From NCBI RefSeq assembly GCF_002113025.1, contig NZ_NEJH01000005.1, positions 243,916 to 307,915 on the forward strand: a stretch of DNA of 64,000 nucleotides, in the 5' to 3' direction. A program made the translations under genes and the position numbers. This DNA is from Pseudomonas sp. B28(2017) (lineage in GTDB: Bacteria; Pseudomonadota; Gammaproteobacteria; Pseudomonadales; Pseudomonadaceae). This document shows positions 29,801 to 37,420 of this stretch, one piece after another (the stretch's first letter is position 1; the number at the start of each line of letters is the position of its first letter). The notes beneath the pieces are model-generated. The model saw only the letters and a list, made by a program, of their open reading frames with translations, was not told the DNA's origin and ran no database searches.

Positions 29801-31575
29801 CCGACAAAAACAAGCTGAGCACCGGCACCCTGGGTTGGACTGACATCGGTAACAAAGCCGACTTCAGTAGCCAGCATCAAGGTGTCAGTGGAGGTACTGG
29901 TGGGGATGCTGGCTCGATGTTCATGGGCAACATGGGCAGCATGCTGCTGGTAGGGGCAAACAACAACGGGCATGACAGTAGTACCACCTATTCGGCTGTT
30001 TCGAACGGTGAAATCACCATTCGCGGCAAAGACCAACAACAGCAGGATGTGTCATCGCTGAGCCGTGACGTCGAACACGCCAACAATGCTTTGAGTCCGA
30101 TTTTCGACAAGGAGAAAGAACAGAACCGCCTGCGCCAGGCGCAGCTGATTGGTGATATCGGCAACCAGGCAATGGATATCATCCGGACTCAAGGTTCGAT
30201 CGAGGCCGCAAAAGCTCAGAAAGATCCGCAGATGCTTGAGGCGGCCCGGCAGAAGTTGGTTAAGGAAGGCAATCTCTCTCCAACAGGAGAGCAGCTTGCG
30301 AAGCAGGTCAATGAAGCCGTAATGGAGCAATACGGTACCGGCAGCAATCTCCAACGTGCCGCACAGGCAGTTACGGCAGCCGTACAAGGGCTGGCGGGTG
30401 GTAACTTCAACCAAGCTCTGGTGGGGGCATCTGCGCCTTATCTGGCGGGTTTGATCAAGGAAAGTATCCCCGACAATCTCGAAGCCCGACTTATGGCTCA
30501 CGCGGTTCTTGGTGCCGTATTAGCCAAGTCGCAAAGTAACTCGGCTCTGGCCGGTTCGGTGGGGGCAAGTATCGGAGAGCTGGTGGCCACCCAGCTGTTC
30601 CCGGACAAATCCGTTGATCAACTGACAGAGGCCGACAGGCAGAAAATTTCGGCTTTGTCGACGCTGGCTGGTGGTCTGTTGGGCGGTCTGGTTGGCGGCG
30701 ATCTTGCCAATGCGGTGGCAGGTGGAGAAACCGCCAAGAATGCTGCCGAGAACAACGCCATGGGCATGGATGTTGGCAGTAACCTGGCACTCTGGCTATC
30801 CAATACCAAAGATTGTGACATCGAGTGCAAAGGTAAGATTGCGCAGCAAGGAGCTGCTGGGGGCCTGGTCCTTTCGAGTGCGCTGTTAGTGGCGATAACC
30901 GCTACTGCGGTTGCACCTGAGGCCATTGCCCTGGCCCGCGCTGCTGCACAGGCTTGCCAGGCCAATCCACCACTTTGTGTCAACGAGGTCGGTTTGTGGA
31001 TAGCCGATGTCGGGATGAGTGAGGCGTTGCCCGCAGGGTTAGTCGCCGGTGGAGCAGGCAAACTGACAGCGGACCAGCTCAGTGACGTCCGAGCGTTGAT
31101 GGAGCTTCAAAAGCAAACTGGGAAGCCGGTGAGTTCTGAGGCGTTGTCTGTTGCTTTGGGGACCGGGAATGGTGCAAAAGGAATTAGTCAAGTTGAGCCA
31201 GAGGTCATTGCAAAAGTAAACGGCGGACGCGCGCCATATTCTGAGTTAAACGGTGCAATTGGGGAGGCTCGGGGTTGGAATCAGGCTCTTGAATCAGGGC
31301 AACTACCTATTTCCGGGCCAGGGAAGGCGTCACTACCGGGGGCAGATTACATTACGTATGATCCTGCAACGCGATCTGTGATCGTATGGGATGCCAAATA
31401 CCGTGCTCCTGGAGGGAGCTATCCATCGGCTCTGCCTCCGTCTAAATTGCAGGCATGGCAGACAGAAATCATAAACTCTGTAAAAAGCATGCCGGATGGA
31501 CCGGCTAAAACATCAGCTGAGAATGCCTTGAAGGCGGGCAGGGTCGAAGGTCGAATATTCAAATGGCCACAATAG
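26818..31575 (+). CDS. TpsA block 3: 5'-truncated, AENN-type pretoxin, PD-(D/E)xK-like toxin
   Basis: 1585 codons from a GTG at 26818; the frame is open back to 26638 but has no better start, no signal peptide and no TPS domain. The scaffold matches tpsA at first. From about residue 470 it diverges into a longer set of hemagglutinin coils, and instead of DUF637 it has a VENN-like motif AENN at 1310-1313, followed by two cysteines and a hydrophobic stretch. GAKG is at 1452. The tip has E1483 (GEARGW), D1510 (GADYITYD) and D1525-A-K1527 (VIVWDAKYR), a plausible PD-(D/E)xK nuclease set, so a DNase toxin is likely. An immunity gene follows after 15 bases. Probably a silent donor. Confidence 0.85.
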   Translation: MQGLPSSSGQSKPQKYLIETNPVLTDLKQFMSSDYLLGNLGYDPDDSAKRLGDGLYEQRLIQQAVVARTGQRFLDGLTSDEAMFKYLMNNAIASKQELNLSLGVSLSAEQVAALTHDIVWMETMQVNGEDVLVPVLYLANANNRLAPNGALIEGRDVTLIAGQDLINAGTLRASNNLAAMAGNDLVNSGQVEAGNRLDLLAGNNLVNKAGGIIAGRDVTLTAVKGDVINERSVTTHASGTGNISGRTDFVNSAARIEAANNLTLKAGQDINNIGGVLKSGADTTVNAGRDVNLVSAEQVVSGVRGLHRDQTVTQYGSAIEVGQDLTVKAGRDISAIASQIDAKRDVTMSAVGDLTLASAADELHSFDQNKKFKSQVDHVSQVSTTLTAGGSVALSAGKDLGLIASRVSAGDEAYLYAGNDVNLETADNVDYSYYSKTKKGSWGKKKSTMTESGSEQAVSSVIQAEGKTTVVAVNDINITGSTVNSDKGALAVLAGNDVNLNAAQNNQFSASAKSKSGGFGLSSTSKMSSDSSSSTSLTGSTLSGNTTLVQAGNNLVVSASNVVSTEETNLQAGKDIRIESGIETFSSQHSQSTSKSGLMSSGGIGVTLGSSKNNFKLDTQGQTEKGSTIGSVLGDVVVTAGKDLTVKASDVVAGKDISLIGQSVRIIDGDSKSSTHTQQESKKSGLTLALSGVVGSAVNTAVQTVQDARHEDDSRLAALQGIKAGLSGYQAWQGAQAVEAGAQEGSFYGISLSLGTQKSSSKQVQEQSVSQGSSLTAGNDLRVIATGSGPSGSGGDLSVIGGKLQAGHDVLLSAARDINLRAGDNTQKLDGSNKSGGGAVGVSLGVGSGGGGLSVFANANSGVGKEKGNGTTWTETTVDAGNQLTLNSGRDTTLEGAQANAQKVVADIGRNLTLTSLQDSDSFDSKQTNVSGGVSVAIVGSGGSASLSVSQDKIKSNFNSVQEQTGLFAGKDGYQVTVGDHTQLNGSVIASTASSDKNKLSTGTLGWTDIGNKADFSSQHQGVSGGTGGDAGSMFMGNMGSMLLVGANNNGHDSSTTYSAVSNGEITIRGKDQQQQDVSSLSRDVEHANNALSPIFDKEKEQNRLRQAQLIGDIGNQAMDIIRTQGSIEAAKAQKDPQMLEAARQKLVKEGNLSPTGEQLAKQVNEAVMEQYGTGSNLQRAAQAVTAAVQGLAGGNFNQALVGASAPYLAGLIKESIPDNLEARLMAHAVLGAVLAKSQSNSALAGSVGASIGELVATQLFPDKSVDQLTEADRQKISALSTLAGGLLGGLVGGDLANAVAGGETAKNAAENNAMGMDVGSNLALWLSNTKDCDIECKGKIAQQGAAGGLVLSSALLVAITATAVAPEAIALARAAAQACQANPPLCVNEVGLWIADVGMSEALPAGLVAGGAGKLTADQLSDVRALMELQKQTGKPVSSEALSVALGTGNGAKGISQVEPEVIAKVNGGRAPYSELNGAIGEARGWNQALESGQLPISGPGKASLPGADYITYDPATRSVIVWDAKYRAPGGSYPSALPPSKLQAWQTEIINSVKSMPDGPAKTSAENALKAGRVEGRIFKWPQ
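26983..27273 (+). repeat. Scaffold repeat copy 3
   Basis: About 291 bp matching 16330-16620 of tpsA without a mismatch in my reading. Identity this long between coding regions over 10 kb apart indicates recent exchange or duplication. Confidence 0.85.
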
Positions 31576-31590
31576 ATAAGGAGGGTTGAT

Positions 31591-32061
31591 ATGCTTGATT
31601 GGTCATTGCTATGTAAGTTAGGTGTTGGCAGTACAGTTGATGTATTGGAGGGCGGAATTGCTCTGGAGGATGGTGTATATAAAATTTCAGACTCGAAATA
31701 TTTATTAGCTGACGTTTTTTCTGAAAATGGCAAAGAAAAAATTAAGTTGCTATCAATTTTTTGGGCATGTAGTGAGCCTGCATTTCGTCGTGCCTATTTC
31801 AGAGATGTTGAAAACGATGACATGGCCAAATGCTTCCCTCCGGTAGAGTTACTCCCACTTGGCTCGGGTATGAGCTATGGCAGCATACGAAATGTTTTGA
31901 GTTCTCTTGAACCTGACCAGTTCTTGGAGTATGCATCTTATCGAGTTATGTCTGATGGTGCGTTTGTTCATAAAAGCTTGGAAGGTCGTAAGGCAATTTA
32001 TTACTTCCGCTCGTCTGATATCATTGAGGATGAGTTGCCCTACGCAATTCTCTGGAGATAA
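31591..32061 (+). CDS. Probable immunity protein for block 3 nuclease toxin
   Basis: 156 residues, soluble, starting at ATG with a strong AAGGAGGG upstream. Features KISDSKYLLADVFSENGKEKI and an aromatic-rich end (YYFRSSDIIEDELPYAILWR). AT-rich. Family not recognised; position directly after a toxin tip supports an immunity role. Confidence 0.7.
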   Translation: MLDWSLLCKLGVGSTVDVLEGGIALEDGVYKISDSKYLLADVFSENGKEKIKLLSIFWACSEPAFRRAYFRDVENDDMAKCFPPVELLPLGSGMSYGSIRNVLSSLEPDQFLEYASYRVMSDGAFVHKSLEGRKAIYYFRSSDIIEDELPYAILWR

Positions 32062-32089
32062 AGCGAGGGCGTAGAGTTTAAGCACGAGT

Positions 32090-32490
32090 TTCTTTGGTGC
32101 AAAAGCCACAGGTGCCTCGCTGGACAACGTAGCCAGCAACATTCATGCTGGGCAGCAAGGCAAGGATGTTCTGGGGCATAACAATTTTATTCCCGGCGCA
32201 GTTATTTTGATGAGGGTGTGGATCCTCAAAAACTGTTGAATGGTGCTCATGCAGGAGAGTTTCCTGTCGTAGGTTATGGTTCCCGAGGTCAGCCAATAGT
32301 TGATTTCGGTAAAAATATTGGTGTTGATGGATCCTCTGGTTTGGCGACGAGATATGGAACAATACATTCAGGCAAAAACGGAGCGCATATTGTTCCGACA
32401 AACCCTGCTACTCAGCAAAGGAAGCAGAGTTGGGCCGCCCCCTTACTGAGTTGGAGACCAAGACTCTCTACCAAAACTCTACTGCTGTAG
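32090..32490 (+). pseudogene. Headless polymorphic toxin type 50-like module with frameshift
   Basis: Starts at FFGAKATG (motif at 32096). It reads QGKDVLGHNNFIPG, then after a one-base loss near 32194-32196 continues in the next frame as RSYFDEGVDPQKLL, GQPIVDFGKNIG and GTIHSGKNGAHIVPTNP. Order and motifs (HNN.IPGRS ... VDFG ... G.IH.SKNGAHIVP) match what I know of polymorphic toxin type 50, a predicted RNase. There is no start codon and no cognate immunity gene; the 3' side switches into another toxin tail at about 32420. Confidence 0.7.
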
Positions 32491-32708
32491 AGGTTCCACG
32501 AGATGTACATATTGCAGGTCCGACGTATGGCGGGAAAAATACTCCTGCTCAGATTCAGCAAGATGCAGCGGATCTGTGCGGTGCAGTTTGTCGTGACACA
32601 GAAGCTTTGCGGGCAAATCTGAACAGTCGAGGTTATGATTCGAAGTTAGTAGATGAAACTGTTCAAAAAATAGTGGAAAGAAATCGCAATACGGGGGTTA
32701 TTAAATAA
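32424..32708 (+). pseudogene. Second toxin tail fused behind the type-50 fragment
   Basis: A frame reading ELGRPLTELETKTLYQN, VPRDVHIAGPTYGGKNTP, AADLCGAVCRDTEAL and ERNRNTGVIK. This looks like the C-terminal end of a different polymorphic toxin, with its stop sharing a base with the next start (TAATG). An internal ATG at 32430 could make a short peptide, but the toxin head is missing. Confidence 0.6.
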
Positions 32709-33166
32709 TGAACACTTGGTCGGATTTTGTTCTGGCTCTTGGTCAGGATGAAAGCGGGAAAATAGTCACCGACTTATGTCGAAGAGTCGGAGAATTGCCA
32801 GTCGTTTCGGAAACCCCGGATAACTATAATGACCCGGAAGGTAAGACAAGATTTTATAAATTTATTAAATCTGGTATGGAGATTGGGTTTCGTTCGGGAA
32901 AATTAAATCACATTCATTTTTTTGTGCAGCCTCACGAAGGTTATTCGGCATATAAGGAAGATGTGCTTGGTCGCATACCTCAAACATGGCGTCTTCAAGA
33001 TGTTGTTGCAGAGCTAGGCTCACCTAGCAAAGAGGCGCCAAGTAGATTCGATGTGTTAATCGGCTATGTACAGCAGTGGCTGAAGTATGAGTTTAAAACT
33101 TACGCTCTACGCATGGAGTTTTCGGAAGATGGACGCTTGTGGAAAGCGACGCTAATATCAAGTTGA
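32708..33166 (+). CDS. Probable immunity protein (152 aa)
   Basis: ATG overlaps the stop of the toxin tail. Soluble; residues 40-75 carry the segment FYKFIKSGMEIGFRSGKL, then HIHFFVQPHEGY. The segment GIGFxxxxxx..IHFF is typical of immunity-like proteins with a beta-sheet core, but I cannot name the family. Probably protects against the toxin whose tail precedes it. Confidence 0.65.
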   Translation: MNTWSDFVLALGQDESGKIVTDLCRRVGELPVVSETPDNYNDPEGKTRFYKFIKSGMEIGFRSGKLNHIHFFVQPHEGYSAYKEDVLGRIPQTWRLQDVVAELGSPSKEAPSRFDVLIGYVQQWLKYEFKTYALRMEFSEDGRLWKATLISS

Positions 33167-33213
33167 TCGCTTTAAACGTAGCGATGGATTAGATGTTTGT
33201 GTGATTTTTAGAT

Positions 33214-33534
33214 GGTGCAAAAGGGACTGGGGAGTCTTTGGCGAAACTGAGCCAAGGACAACAAAGAGCTATCAGCAAAATTGACAATATTCTCAGTAAC
33301 TTCAAAGATTGCGATATCACGGGTACCTTAAAGGATATGGCCGGTACTCCTGTTCCGAAGCCGGGTGGCGGTTATTGGGATCACTTGAAAGAGATGAACG
33401 ACATGCTTCGAGGATTACGAAACCATGCAGATACTCTAAAGGGTGTGAGTGATCCTGTAGCGCAAGCTGCACGTCAAAGAGCAATAGATTCTATTAATCG
33501 TATTGAGTCAGCTTTAAATGGTGCGGGAATATGA
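33214..33534 (+). pseudogene. Headless polymorphic toxin type 28-like module
   Basis: Starts exactly at GGTGCAAAAGG (DGAKGTGESLAKL). It then encodes LSQGQQRAISKIDNILSNF, DITGTLKDMAG and PVPKPGGGYWDHLKEM, followed by a helical end. The PVPKPGGGYW.HL.EM core matches polymorphic toxin type 28. The toxin domain looks complete (about 100 residues); only the TpsA scaffold is missing. An in-frame TTG at 33238 might start a free toxin, but no RBS is evident. The stop overlaps the immunity ATG. Confidence 0.75.
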
Positions 33535-33938
33535 AGTTTCGCGATTTAGAAAAAGAAGCTCCAAATGATTGGTTGCCTGAAAATTATCCATCGTCTTTAA
33601 CCGAGTGGTATTTGTCGGTGCGCGACACCCCTCTAGAGCAGTTAAACGTAGGGGATGTGTGTCGAACATTAAGGCAGGGGCTTTTTATTCGCGAGGTACT
33701 TCCTATTGCGGTAGCCATATTAATCGATGATGTTCTGGCGGGAGAGCGGTATGACGGTGAGCTGGTGGCCGCTCTTGCGGGGGTGAACACATGTTACTGG
33801 CAAGCGAGCTCAAATGCGACGCTGCAAACAATATGTGCTTTGAATGAAGTAGATCGCTTAACTAACGATGCGGAACTCTTAAGGGATTCATCAAACTTGA
33901 AGAGGATGCTTGGAGATTTGATGGGTAATAAACAATAG
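33531..33938 (+). CDS. Probable type-28 immunity protein (CdiI-like)
   Basis: 135 residues, overlapping the toxin stop as ATGA. Mostly helical, soluble; contains WYLSVRDTPLEQLNVGDVCRT and a central VLPIAVAILIDDVLAG segment, as in contact-dependent inhibition immunity proteins paired with type-28 toxins. AT-rich codons. Confidence 0.75.
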   Translation: MKFRDLEKEAPNDWLPENYPSSLTEWYLSVRDTPLEQLNVGDVCRTLRQGLFIREVLPIAVAILIDDVLAGERYDGELVAALAGVNTCYWQASSNATLQTICALNEVDRLTNDAELLRDSSNLKRMLGDLMGNKQ

Positions 33939-33942
33939 TTTA

Positions 33943-34065
33943 TTAGGTGCAAAAGGCGTTGAAATACCTCATCTAAAAAGGGAGCAGATTGATTTTCACA
34001 ACCCATTCCTTCGAAAAAGCGGACAGATTTATTTAAGTGGAAAAATAAATCTGTCCCCTTTTTGA
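33943..34065 (+). pseudogene. Short junction fragment ending in a palindrome
   Basis: LGAKGVEIPHLKREQIDFH begins at GGTGCAAAAGG (33946) and runs straight into the palindromic element at 34014. Only about 20 codons of a toxin head survive. Confidence 0.5.
34014..34064. repeat. GGGGACAG-type palindromic element at the 5' edge of block 4
   Basis: AAAAAGCGGACAGATTTATTT (34014-34034) faces AAATAAATCTGTCCCCTTTTT (34043-34063). A degenerate extra left arm lies at 33974 (AAAAAGGGAGCAGATT). TpsA scaffold starts within 10 bases of the right arm. Similar elements lie at 19814 (half), 21406 (variant) and 38642. Confidence 0.7.
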
Positions 34066-34068
34066 CTG

Positions 34069-36891
34069 GTGCCAGTGCTGTACCTGGCCAACGCCAACAA
34101 CCGCCTGGACCTTTTGGCCGGCAATGACCTCATCAACAAAGCCGGCGGCATCATTGCCGGACGAGATGTCAGCCTGACCAGTATCCGTGGTGATGTGCTG
34201 AACGAACGCACGGTCACCGGCTATGACACCCGCACGGGCAACAGCAGTTTGCACCGCGATTTTGTCGACAACGCTGCGCGCATCGAAGCGGCCAATGACC
34301 TGACCCTTCAGGCTGGGCGCGATGTGAACAACGTCGGCAGCGTCCTGCAAAGCGGCCGTGACCTCAGCATCAGCGCCGGCCGCGACGTCAGCATCACCTC
34401 CGCCGCACAGGTGAGCAGCAACACCCGCGGCACCACCTACCGCGACCAGAGCATCAGCCAAAACGGCTCCAGCCTCGACGCCGGGCGTGACCTGTCGATC
34501 AATGCCGGCCGCGACCTCACGGCCATCGCCAGCCAGCTCGACGCCAAGCGCAACATCGCCCTGGCCGCCACGGACAACCTCACTTTGGCCTCGGCAGCGG
34601 ACGAGGCGCACAGCTACAGCAAAAGCAAAAAAGTCACGACGCAGGAAGACCACGTCAGCCAGGTCGGCACCCGCCTCACCGCCGGCGGCAACGTCGCCCT
34701 GAGCGCCGGCCAGGACCTGACCCTACTTTCCAGCCGGGTTAGCGCCGGTGATGAAGCCTACCTGGTGGCTGGCGGCAATCTTGAGTTGCTGGCCGCACAG
34801 GACAGCGATTACTCGCTGTATGACATGAAGAAGAAGGGCGCTTTCGGCGCCAAGAAAACCCGGCACGATGAAGTCACCGATGTGAAAAACATCGGCAGCG
34901 AAATCACCGCCGGCGGCAACCTGACGCTGAAAAGCGATGGGGATCAGCGTTATCAGGTGGCGAAGCTGGAGAGTGGCAAGGACCTCACGCTGGACAGTGG
35001 TGGCAGCATCACTTTCGAAGCGGTCAAGGACCTGCACCAGGAGAGTCACGAGAAGAGCAAAAGTGATCTGGCCTGGAACTCCGCCTCCGGCAAGGGCAAT
35101 ACCGATGAGACGGTGCGCCAGAGCAACCTGGAACATCAGGGCCAACTGGCGATCAAGGCGGCCGAAGGCTTACGTATCGATCTCAAGCAGATCGACCAGC
35201 AGTCGGTGAGCCAGACCATCGACAGCATGGTGCAAGCCGATCCGAGCCTGGCGTGGTTGAAGGAGGCTGAGGCTCGCGGAGATGTCGACTGGCGCAAGGT
35301 GCAGGAGGTTCACGACAGCTTCAAGTACAGCCACTCGGGGCTCGGTGCGGGTGCCGTGCTGGCGATCATGATCATCGTGGCCGCCTTGACGGCCGGGGCA
35401 GCGAGCGCGGCCCTGGGCTCTACAGCTGGTGCGACAGCAGGTTCTGGCACCGCCATGGCTGCCGCCGGCACCTCCTTGGCCGGCGAAGCGGTGGCGGCCG
35501 GTTGGGCCAACGTCGCGCTGACGGCGGTGGCGACCTCGGCGGCCGGTACCGCCACCGTGAGTACGATCAACAACAAGGGCAATATCGGTGCCGTCATCAA
35601 AGACGTGACCTCCCGTGACTCGCTGAAGGGATACGCCATTGCAGGCGTTACGGCGGGCATGACCGCAGGGTACTTCGATGACTGGACCGGTACCGCCACC
35701 GACCCTGTGACGGGCAAGATCACCACCAATCTCAGTACCTGGAAAGGGATTGGTCAGTTTGCGGCCAGCCAGGGGTTGCAAAACGGTACATCGGTGGCGA
35801 TGAGCAAGATCATGGGCCAGGGCGGTGACCTGGGTGATGTCCTGCAAAACACATTGTTCAACACATTGGCGGCGGCTAGCTTCCATGCAGTGGGAGATTA
35901 CGTTCCAGCTGCCGACGGCAGCCTGCAAAAGATCATGGTTCACGCCATGGTCGGTGGGCTATTGGCCCAAGTCAGCGGTGGCGACTTCAGGACTGGGGCG
36001 CTGGCAGCCGGGGCTAATGAGGCGGTGGTGGCGGACCTCAATAAACTAGTTCAAGGCAATCCGAATCTGCTGAGTATGAGCTCGCAGTTGGTCGGTTTGC
36101 TGGCCGCGTCCACACAAAGCGGCGCGGACGGTGACAGCCTTAAAACCGGGGCGTGGGTGGCGCAGAACGGTACCCAGTACAATTTTGGTGATCACCTGCC
36201 TCCAGGTTTGACCGAATATGCGCAAGCGGCCACTACCGCCGTGGAGTACATGCAAAACCAGGGGGCTTCCGCCGAAGAGGTTGATCAGGTCGCACGAGCA
36301 CTCGCTCGAGGTGAAGGGTTTGAGGGTGTCCAGCCTGCGAACGAGTTCGTTAAGGCGTGGGGCGAATTCATGGCCGGAGAGCTCTCTGGCTTAGGCTTAG
36401 CCGCTATACTCGGGAAGGCCGGTACGTGGTTTGCTAAAGGGGAAATAGTTGGCGCTCTAGACCCTGTCCAAGCAGCACGCCAACGTCAGGCTGCTATGCT
36501 TGAAGAAAATCAAGGTTTCAATGCGAGCCCCATTGGTTGGGATAACTATCCGACCATTGGCCGTAACGGAACTTATATAACTGATAGAGAGGCAATTTCT
36601 AGTATTACCGGGCCGCTGAATATAGGAGGAGAGACGGTGATAACTAGGTCGCAGGCAACTCAGCTTGAGCAGGCAATGGGGTTGCAACCGGGTTCTATGG
36701 GTAATGGATTCAAGGTGCGCCAAGTGGATGGAATTACAGAAATGTCTCCGAATAGCCCTCTGCAGGGAAATGAATACTTTCAAGGTGCAGGTCAGCATCT
36801 TCCAGGAGGTGGCCCGGAGATGGTTATTGAATCAATTCCGACGGTTGATTCAGCAAAAGTGAAAACCATTACTACGGTGATAGTGAAATGA
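34069..36891 (+). CDS. TpsA block 4: 5'-truncated scaffold with toxin tip
   Basis: 940 codons beginning inside the scaffold (PVLYLANANNRL); no signal peptide or TPS domain. Compared with tpsA about 170 bp are missing right after the start: the frame jumps from one NRL to a later NRLDLLAG, consistent with deletion between short repeats. The hemagglutinin coils and the DUF637-like Ala-rich hydrophobic region (about 425-500) are kept. The border motif here is TWFAKG at 786-791. The tip of about 150 residues has TYITDREAISS, QLEQAMGLQPGSM, SPLQGNEYF and LPGGGPEMVIESIPT, a set I have seen in polymorphic toxin C-termini but cannot name. The stop overlaps the immunity ATG. Confidence 0.85.
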   Translation: MPVLYLANANNRLDLLAGNDLINKAGGIIAGRDVSLTSIRGDVLNERTVTGYDTRTGNSSLHRDFVDNAARIEAANDLTLQAGRDVNNVGSVLQSGRDLSISAGRDVSITSAAQVSSNTRGTTYRDQSISQNGSSLDAGRDLSINAGRDLTAIASQLDAKRNIALAATDNLTLASAADEAHSYSKSKKVTTQEDHVSQVGTRLTAGGNVALSAGQDLTLLSSRVSAGDEAYLVAGGNLELLAAQDSDYSLYDMKKKGAFGAKKTRHDEVTDVKNIGSEITAGGNLTLKSDGDQRYQVAKLESGKDLTLDSGGSITFEAVKDLHQESHEKSKSDLAWNSASGKGNTDETVRQSNLEHQGQLAIKAAEGLRIDLKQIDQQSVSQTIDSMVQADPSLAWLKEAEARGDVDWRKVQEVHDSFKYSHSGLGAGAVLAIMIIVAALTAGAASAALGSTAGATAGSGTAMAAAGTSLAGEAVAAGWANVALTAVATSAAGTATVSTINNKGNIGAVIKDVTSRDSLKGYAIAGVTAGMTAGYFDDWTGTATDPVTGKITTNLSTWKGIGQFAASQGLQNGTSVAMSKIMGQGGDLGDVLQNTLFNTLAAASFHAVGDYVPAADGSLQKIMVHAMVGGLLAQVSGGDFRTGALAAGANEAVVADLNKLVQGNPNLLSMSSQLVGLLAASTQSGADGDSLKTGAWVAQNGTQYNFGDHLPPGLTEYAQAATTAVEYMQNQGASAEEVDQVARALARGEGFEGVQPANEFVKAWGEFMAGELSGLGLAAILGKAGTWFAKGEIVGALDPVQAARQRQAAMLEENQGFNASPIGWDNYPTIGRNGTYITDREAISSITGPLNIGGETVITRSQATQLEQAMGLQPGSMGNGFKVRQVDGITEMSPNSPLQGNEYFQGAGQHLPGGGPEMVIESIPTVDSAKVKTITTVIVK
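36369..36442 (+). repeat. 74-bp junction repeat, copy 1 (inside block 4)
   Basis: Encodes the GELSGLGLAAILGKAG-TWFAKG border of block 4. An almost identical copy (three differences) is at 37416-37489, where it leads into another toxin. Confidence 0.9.
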
Positions 36892-37235
36892 GTTCTGTGA
36901 AATCTATTACGAAAGCCTTTGTTTCTGAAGGTGCGTTATCGGAAATAGTAGTAAAGGTAATAGATGATAGTGTGGTTGAGTTACTAGTAGGCCTTGGGTT
37001 TGTCGCAGTGCCAGACAAAGAGCAAAAAACACTATCATTAATTGCTCCCGATCAAGACTTTAAGATAAAGCTATTCGCAAAACTACGAGATGAGGGTATT
37101 TGCTTTTCCGGTGGTCCAGATTGGTGTCCCGCCGACGTGTTTGAATTTTTAAGAGATCAAAAAATGCTGACTGGGTTTTATCGAAAGATAGTATGGGGTG
37201 GACCTAAAAATCCAAAAATAATCGAAAATTGTTAG
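36888..37235 (+). CDS. Probable immunity protein for block 4 toxin
   Basis: 115 residues, ATGA overlap with the toxin stop. Soluble, AT-rich, with CFSGGPDWCPADVFEFL and a basic C-terminus. Family not recognised; role from position. Confidence 0.7.
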   Translation: MSSVKSITKAFVSEGALSEIVVKVIDDSVVELLVGLGFVAVPDKEQKTLSLIAPDQDFKIKLFAKLRDEGICFSGGPDWCPADVFEFLRDQKMLTGFYRKIVWGGPKNPKIIENC

Positions 37236-37256
37236 CTGTAAAATATTTAAAATTCA

Positions 37257-37420
37257 GTTGGTGCAAAAGGGGGAGCTGTTAGCTCCGGCGCCGAAAATGC
37301 GGCCTTGTATCCAAAGCTGAAGGATCAACTAATGCAAGAAAACCTGAGCAATATCGCGGCTCAGGACTCAAGATTAGCTGCTGCTGTGAACGGCAGTGGA
37401 ACGAAAAATCCGAACCATGG
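37257..37420 (+). pseudogene. Headless toxin fragment starting at GGTGCAAAAGG
   Basis: VGAKGGAVSSGAENAALYP, QENLSNIAAQDSRLAAAV and GSGTKNPN: the front part of a polymorphic toxin region, cut where the 74-bp junction repeat begins (37416). It has no immunity gene of its own. Confidence 0.55.
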
